Below, in pieces: positions 23,693 to 26,145 of a stretch of 26,145 nucleotides of DNA. Position 1 is the stretch's first letter; each line of letters begins with the position of its first letter. The position numbers and the translations under genes are program-made. Under the pieces are notes generated by a model, which was given only the letters and a program-made list of their open reading frames with translations, did no database searches and was not told the DNA's origin. Source of the DNA: Acidobacteriota bacterium (lineage in GTDB: Bacteria > Acidobacteriota > Holophagae > Acanthopleuribacterales > Acanthopleuribacteraceae); NCBI GenBank assembly GCA_020637335.1, contig JACJWC010000026.1:1-26145 (forward strand). Reading direction: 5' to 3'.

Positions 23693-24052
23693 ATGATTGA
23701 TATCTCCAATCTGACCACGGCCTCAGAAGAAATGTTGGCTGGTGATGCGTATTGTCCTCCAGAAGATCCAAAAGATTTAAAAGTTATTCTGGCCAAGCAA
23801 CTTGAATCTCAAGGTCATAAGGTTTTCTGTGTTGGCCGTGGCTTGTTAACAATTGAAAGAACGGATTACCTCGATACCATCCCTAAAGTTTGCAATGGTT
23901 GGGGCGTAATGAAGATAAGTATTTATTCTGATCCATCTGTATCAACCAAGTTCGAACCAGAAACGATCCTTTATGTGGAAGTGGGCCGATGGGGGTTGTC
24001 CTCTTTAAAAAAAGAAAATCAGGGTGCGATAGAAACTATATTTTCAAAATAA
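23693..24052 (+). CDS. Small hypothetical protein, possible immunity protein (119 aa)
   Basis: I recognise no family. The ATG at 23693 is preferred over a TTG at 23684; a purine-rich GAAAG precedes it. The protein is soluble, mixed alpha/beta (LKVILAKQLESQGHKVFCVGRGLLTIERTDY region in the middle, then MKISIYSD and ILYVEVGRWG strands), and about neutral to acidic. There is no signal peptide or membrane helix. Size, solubility and place at the head of a run of small genes ending in an RHS remnant suit an orphan immunity protein; this is inference from context. Confidence 0.5.
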   Translation: MIDISNLTTASEEMLAGDAYCPPEDPKDLKVILAKQLESQGHKVFCVGRGLLTIERTDYLDTIPKVCNGWGVMKISIYSDPSVSTKFEPETILYVEVGRWGLSSLKKENQGAIETIFSK

Positions 24053-24227
24053 TGCTTCGGTTGGGCTCTGCCAACCCCCCCCCTGCTCTGGCCCACCAAT
24101 CGAGTTTAACTATTTCGAATGGATTATGGCCCTTTTCATCATGCAGTATCGGACAGGGAATGGAAATCGCAAACCTTCGGCTATAATTTCCATTACCAAA
24201 TAGAAAAATCAGAAAAATGAGGAGTCA
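24053..24227 (+). other. Intergenic stretch with C9 tract
   Basis: These 175 nt hold a weak hairpin (GGTTGG/CCAACC at 24059-24064/24071-24076), a run of nine C at 24075-24083, and the promoter-like element listed next. No gene is seen. Base composition shifts from GC-rich to AT-rich across it. Confidence 0.5.
24159..24194 (+). promoter_or_regulatory. TATAAT -10 element overlapped by a 9-bp inverted repeat
   Basis: A perfect TATAAT at 24182-24187 lies 41 nt before the first ATG of the small-gene run. AATGGAAAT (24159-24167) and ATTTCCATT (24186-24194) are exact reverse complements and flank or overlap it. No good -35 is visible. This arrangement suits a repressor-bound promoter for the genes at 24228-25905. 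Confidence 0.4.
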
Positions 24228-24449
24228 ATGAAGTACTTATATTTACTTAATCCTTCAATTTGTTCTGGTGCTTTAGTGTATGACAAATTAGATCTTGGAG
24301 ACAAAACGATTGTATCTTTCTCAGATCCAAGACATCATGGGTTATTTTTCAATGAAACACCTGCGGACAAAGAAGCACTAAACCGTTTATGTTTTTTTGA
24401 GGATTTCTCTGCTCAGTACTGTATCTGGCCAAAAGGAGTCGCAAAATGA
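24228..24449 (+). CDS. Small hypothetical protein, first of an overlapping cassette (73 aa)
   Basis: I recognise no family. GAGGAG at 24219-24224 lies just before the ATG. The 73-aa product is soluble, begins with a beta-type segment (MKYLYLLN), and contains SDPRHHGLFFNE and several aromatic residues. The AT-rich codon use differs from the genes left of 23.7 kb. Its stop overlaps the next ATG in ATGA, so it is probably the first gene of a coupled set running to 25905. Confidence 0.55.
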   Translation: MKYLYLLNPSICSGALVYDKLDLGDKTIVSFSDPRHHGLFFNETPADKEALNRLCFFEDFSAQYCIWPKGVAK

Positions 24450-24559
24450 TTTTAATAAGCATCACTTCCTTGATGAACTTTCAATATGGAAATTGCTTTG
24501 GGGTAGAATTGTTACAAAATAAAAAGATTCGAGAGACAATCTACAATGAAATCAATTAG
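24446..24559 (+). CDS. 37-aa ORF coupled to both neighbours
   Basis: This short frame starts at the ATG 24446-24448, overlapping the previous stop (ATGA), with GGAG at 24435-24438 at good spacing, and ends at TAG 24557-24559 inside the start of the next gene. The product begins MILISITSLMNFQYGN and has no recognised motif. The overlap at both ends and the ribosome binding site argue for real translation. It could be a small protein, a leader whose translation couples the next gene, or a remnant of a longer immunity gene. Confidence 0.4.
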   Translation: MILISITSLMNFQYGNCFGVELLQNKKIRETIYNEIN

Positions 24560-25109
24560 AGATGAAATTAGGGAATTGCCATATTACTATATTAATTTGC
24601 TTCTGTATAAGCAGTTGGATATTGCCTTTGATCGAGGGATCGTAGACTTGGTTAATACGTTGTCAATGAATGGTTTTGTTAAGTTCGAAAAGGATTGGTA
24701 TGAAATTCAATCAAATGTCAAACCATTTGATCAGTATGAAATTGATGATATTTTTCATTATTTGAAAGTACATGGTGAAATTACCTGCTCAAATCCTTTG
24801 GTTTGGGTAGGAAATAACGCTAATGTTTTGGCCGAAATTTCACCTTGCATTTTCAGTGAAGAGGAAAATTATATTTTCAAATCAACAATAGATTCTGTTA
24901 ACAAATTTAAAGATGGTTTTGATGATTGGAAAAATATGGTGGAATTTGATGTGGAAATTATCATTCCACTAGAGGACTATACAGGTTTTTCGTATATCAC
25001 CAAAACATTTAATGTGGCGCTCTTGGCTCTTCAATATATAAGTTCAAAATTTCCCTTATCTGTCATCGACTCAAATGTAGACTCTTTAGGTGCTTATTTT
25101 AGAACCTAA
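24546..25109 (+). CDS. Hypothetical acidic protein, possible immunity protein (187 aa)
   Basis: I recognise no family. The protein is soluble and rich in Asp, Glu and aromatic residues, with low GC and an Ile/Asn/Lys-rich codon use unlike the first 23 kb. It appears to hold an N-terminal helical part (about 1-45), then alternating strands and helices (FDVEIIIPLEDY at about 145-156). The ATG is inside the end of the 37-aa frame. Length, acidity and position before an apparent RHS toxin tip fit the immunity proteins that accumulate beside RHS genes, but the partner toxin is not identified. Confidence 0.55.
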   Translation: MKSIRDEIRELPYYYINLLLYKQLDIAFDRGIVDLVNTLSMNGFVKFEKDWYEIQSNVKPFDQYEIDDIFHYLKVHGEITCSNPLVWVGNNANVLAEISPCIFSEEENYIFKSTIDSVNKFKDGFDDWKNMVEFDVEIIIPLEDYTGFSYITKTFNVALLALQYISSKFPLSVIDSNVDSLGAYFRT

Positions 25110-25126
25110 TACCAAACTGGGGTAAG

Positions 25127-25543
25127 TTGACAAGAGTGAGGAGGTTCTTTTGGGACCCCAGAAGAATGAGAGCAATTTCCCGAGAATATTGGCGAATTCA
25201 TGGCCCAGCAAATGGGCAAAGCCTACATCATTGGTTGATTCCCCAACGATGGCAATGGGTCCCTCAAGGGATTAGAAATGCGGGGTTTAATCTTTTAAAA
25301 ATGCCGAGAATAATTAATTTCCCGGGCGGTTTGAATTCATGGATGGGTTTTGCTGTAAGATGGGGAGGCTACAGAGCATTTGCAGCTATGTTTGTTGAAA
25401 ATGGGCTAAATATTGCTCTACCTTACTTCACCTACGAATGGTACGAATTGGTGAACGAAGATATTGCACCAAGGTTGATAGAGTTTGTTGATTTCTCTTT
25501 AGAGAGAGTGTTCCTTGAAGAAGGTCAAAAGGAAGGTTTGTGA
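25127..25543 (+). CDS. Apparent orphan RHS C-terminal toxin domain (138 aa)
   Basis: The sequence FFWDPRRMRAISREYWRIHG is followed by GPANGQSLHHWLIPQRW at about 26-42, then NAGFNLLKMP and GLNSWMGFAVRWGG at about 51-81. This resembles, from memory, the tip domains at the end of RHS-core proteins, in which an SL-H-HW motif (His34/His35 here) may be catalytic. The first codon is uncertain: TTG 25127 has a poor site, and the frame is open back only to a TAG at 25100. The fragment thus lacks the RHS core and delivery part a full toxin needs. The next gene overlaps its stop by one base, as immunity genes do. It may be a silent cassette. Confidence 0.5.
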   Translation: MTRVRRFFWDPRRMRAISREYWRIHGPANGQSLHHWLIPQRWQWVPQGIRNAGFNLLKMPRIINFPGGLNSWMGFAVRWGGYRAFAAMFVENGLNIALPYFTYEWYELVNEDIAPRLIEFVDFSLERVFLEEGQKEGL

Positions 25544-25905
25544 TGTCCAAAGCCATATGCATCCAATGTGGTTACGTTAAAAAATATCCTAAAATTGAAT
25601 GTAAAAGGTGTAAATTCACTCCAAAAACACAAAAAGAAATTGCTAAAAGCATTGTTCTGTCAACACAATATTTAAGTGAAGAATCTGGAGAGTACCAAGA
25701 ATTTGAAGACATCTCTTGGGCAATTAATAAGATTGAAAATGGAGAACAGAATATTTTTGATCAGGGTTTAGTCGGTAGAGTTGTAAAACAAAATGAGGGA
25801 TTAATTAATACCAGGATTGTTGATATTGTCAGGATGATTCTATTCCCTATAATATTATTTCTTCTTGGTGGCCTTTTTTATTTGTTGAGGAAATTTTTAC
25901 AATAA
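25543..25905 (+). CDS. Zinc-ribbon, membrane-anchored protein, likely immunity partner (120 aa)
   Basis: The N-terminus has a CxxC (Cys6/Cys9) and a second CxxC (Cys20/Cys23), a small zinc ribbon. A helical middle of about 65 residues follows, and a hydrophobic segment at about 95-117 (IVRMILFPIILFLLGGLFYLL) anchors the C-terminus in the membrane. The ATG at 25543 overlaps the toxin-like stop (TGATG) with AAGGAAGG upstream. A zinc ribbon plus middle domain directly after a toxin tip is a plausible immunity design. Another reading is a general zinc-ribbon membrane protein. Confidence 0.6.
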   Translation: MSKAICIQCGYVKKYPKIECKRCKFTPKTQKEIAKSIVLSTQYLSEESGEYQEFEDISWAINKIENGEQNIFDQGLVGRVVKQNEGLINTRIVDIVRMILFPIILFLLGGLFYLLRKFLQ

Positions 25906-25907
25906 AG

Positions 25908-26145
25908 GCTGCTTCAACGGCCACACCACCATCTCAGCACGATGCTTTGGGCCGCCTCAGTCGGGTCGATTATTTGATTATTTTGCGGGAGCAACAATGG
26001 AGTTCATCAATGCTCCAACAGGCAGGGATAAAGCTGCAGCATTGTTTGCCATGGCAGCAATTTAATTTCAGCGGTTTCAGCAGGGAAAACCCTGCAATAC
26101 GGCTACGACGAGGACGGGATCCGCACCTGGGAACGGATCAATGGC
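25908..26145 (+). pseudogene. Decayed RHS-repeat sequence running off the window
   Basis: Two RHS/YD-like segments lie in different frames. HDALGRLSRVDY is read from 25938, and LQYGYDEDGIRTWERING from about 26092 to the window end. A third frame holds MEFINAPTGRDKAAALFAM with a stop at 26063-26065. The frame carrying the second segment is blocked by TAA at 26029-26031 and shows no start. This is what a fragment of RHS core damaged by frameshifts looks like; the second segment may continue as an open RHS core past the window. Confidence 0.6.

Noticed and set aside
23989..24186. 65-aa ORF crossing the C9 tract
   Set aside because: It overlaps the 119-aa gene in another frame, has no ribosome binding site and runs into the promoter-like element.

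Overview
The window looks like a chromosomal segment of a diderm bacterium, most plausibly an acidobacterium-like lineage. This is inferred from gene style, since no rRNA or marker gene is present. Supporting traits are lipoproteins with clear lipoboxes, a fused protease/propeller/outer-membrane barrel protein, a Ser/Thr kinase fused to a TPR tail, and a type IV pilus/type II secretion-like operon. Coding is dense, with many ATGA or TGATG overlaps and strong GGAGG ribosome binding sites. By eye, base composition is moderately GC-rich up to about 24.1 kb and clearly AT-rich from about 24.2 to 25.9 kb.

Layout. (1) 1-5486, minus strand: a secretion/pilus operon. In transcription order it holds a small Tat-like membrane protein, an unknown 185-aa protein, a GspF/PilC platform protein, a GspE/PilB ATPase, PilM-, PilN- and PilO-like proteins, and the start of one more gene. 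(2) 5550-8435, minus strand: a secreted intradiol-dioxygenase-like protein with a small membrane protein, then a cupin overlapping a GT39/ArnT-like membrane glycosyltransferase. (3) 8731-12660, plus strand: a TPR lipoprotein, a second lipoprotein, and a large protein combining an HExxH protease, a TolB-like propeller and a BamA-like barrel, closed by a hairpin terminator. (4) 12780-15226: a SAM methyltransferase, then a tight FabG-ACP-FabZ trio with no ketosynthase in view. (5) 15291-20374: a membrane Ser/Thr kinase with a TPR tail, and a secreted M14 carboxypeptidase-like protein that lacks the usual DLNR motif. (6) 20379-21963, minus strand: a CDF metal exporter coupled to a PycTM (DUF5706) Pycsar-effector-like membrane protein. 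(7) 21964-23690: about 1.7 kb without a convincing gene. It contains two 332-bp repeats at about 95% identity, a partial third copy, several hairpins, and a 76-bp duplication of the 5' end of the CDF gene. (8) 23693-26145: an accessory island of small, mostly AT-rich, overlapping genes. It ends in an apparent RHS toxin tip, a zinc-ribbon membrane protein as its likely immunity partner, and decayed RHS-repeat sequence running off the window.

The most interesting regions are the orphan RHS-type toxin/immunity island at the right end, the repeat-filled insertion with the duplicated CDF promoter/start, and the PycTM protein paired with a metal transporter rather than a nucleotide cyclase. All functional statements rest on motif reading by eye; no database search was run.
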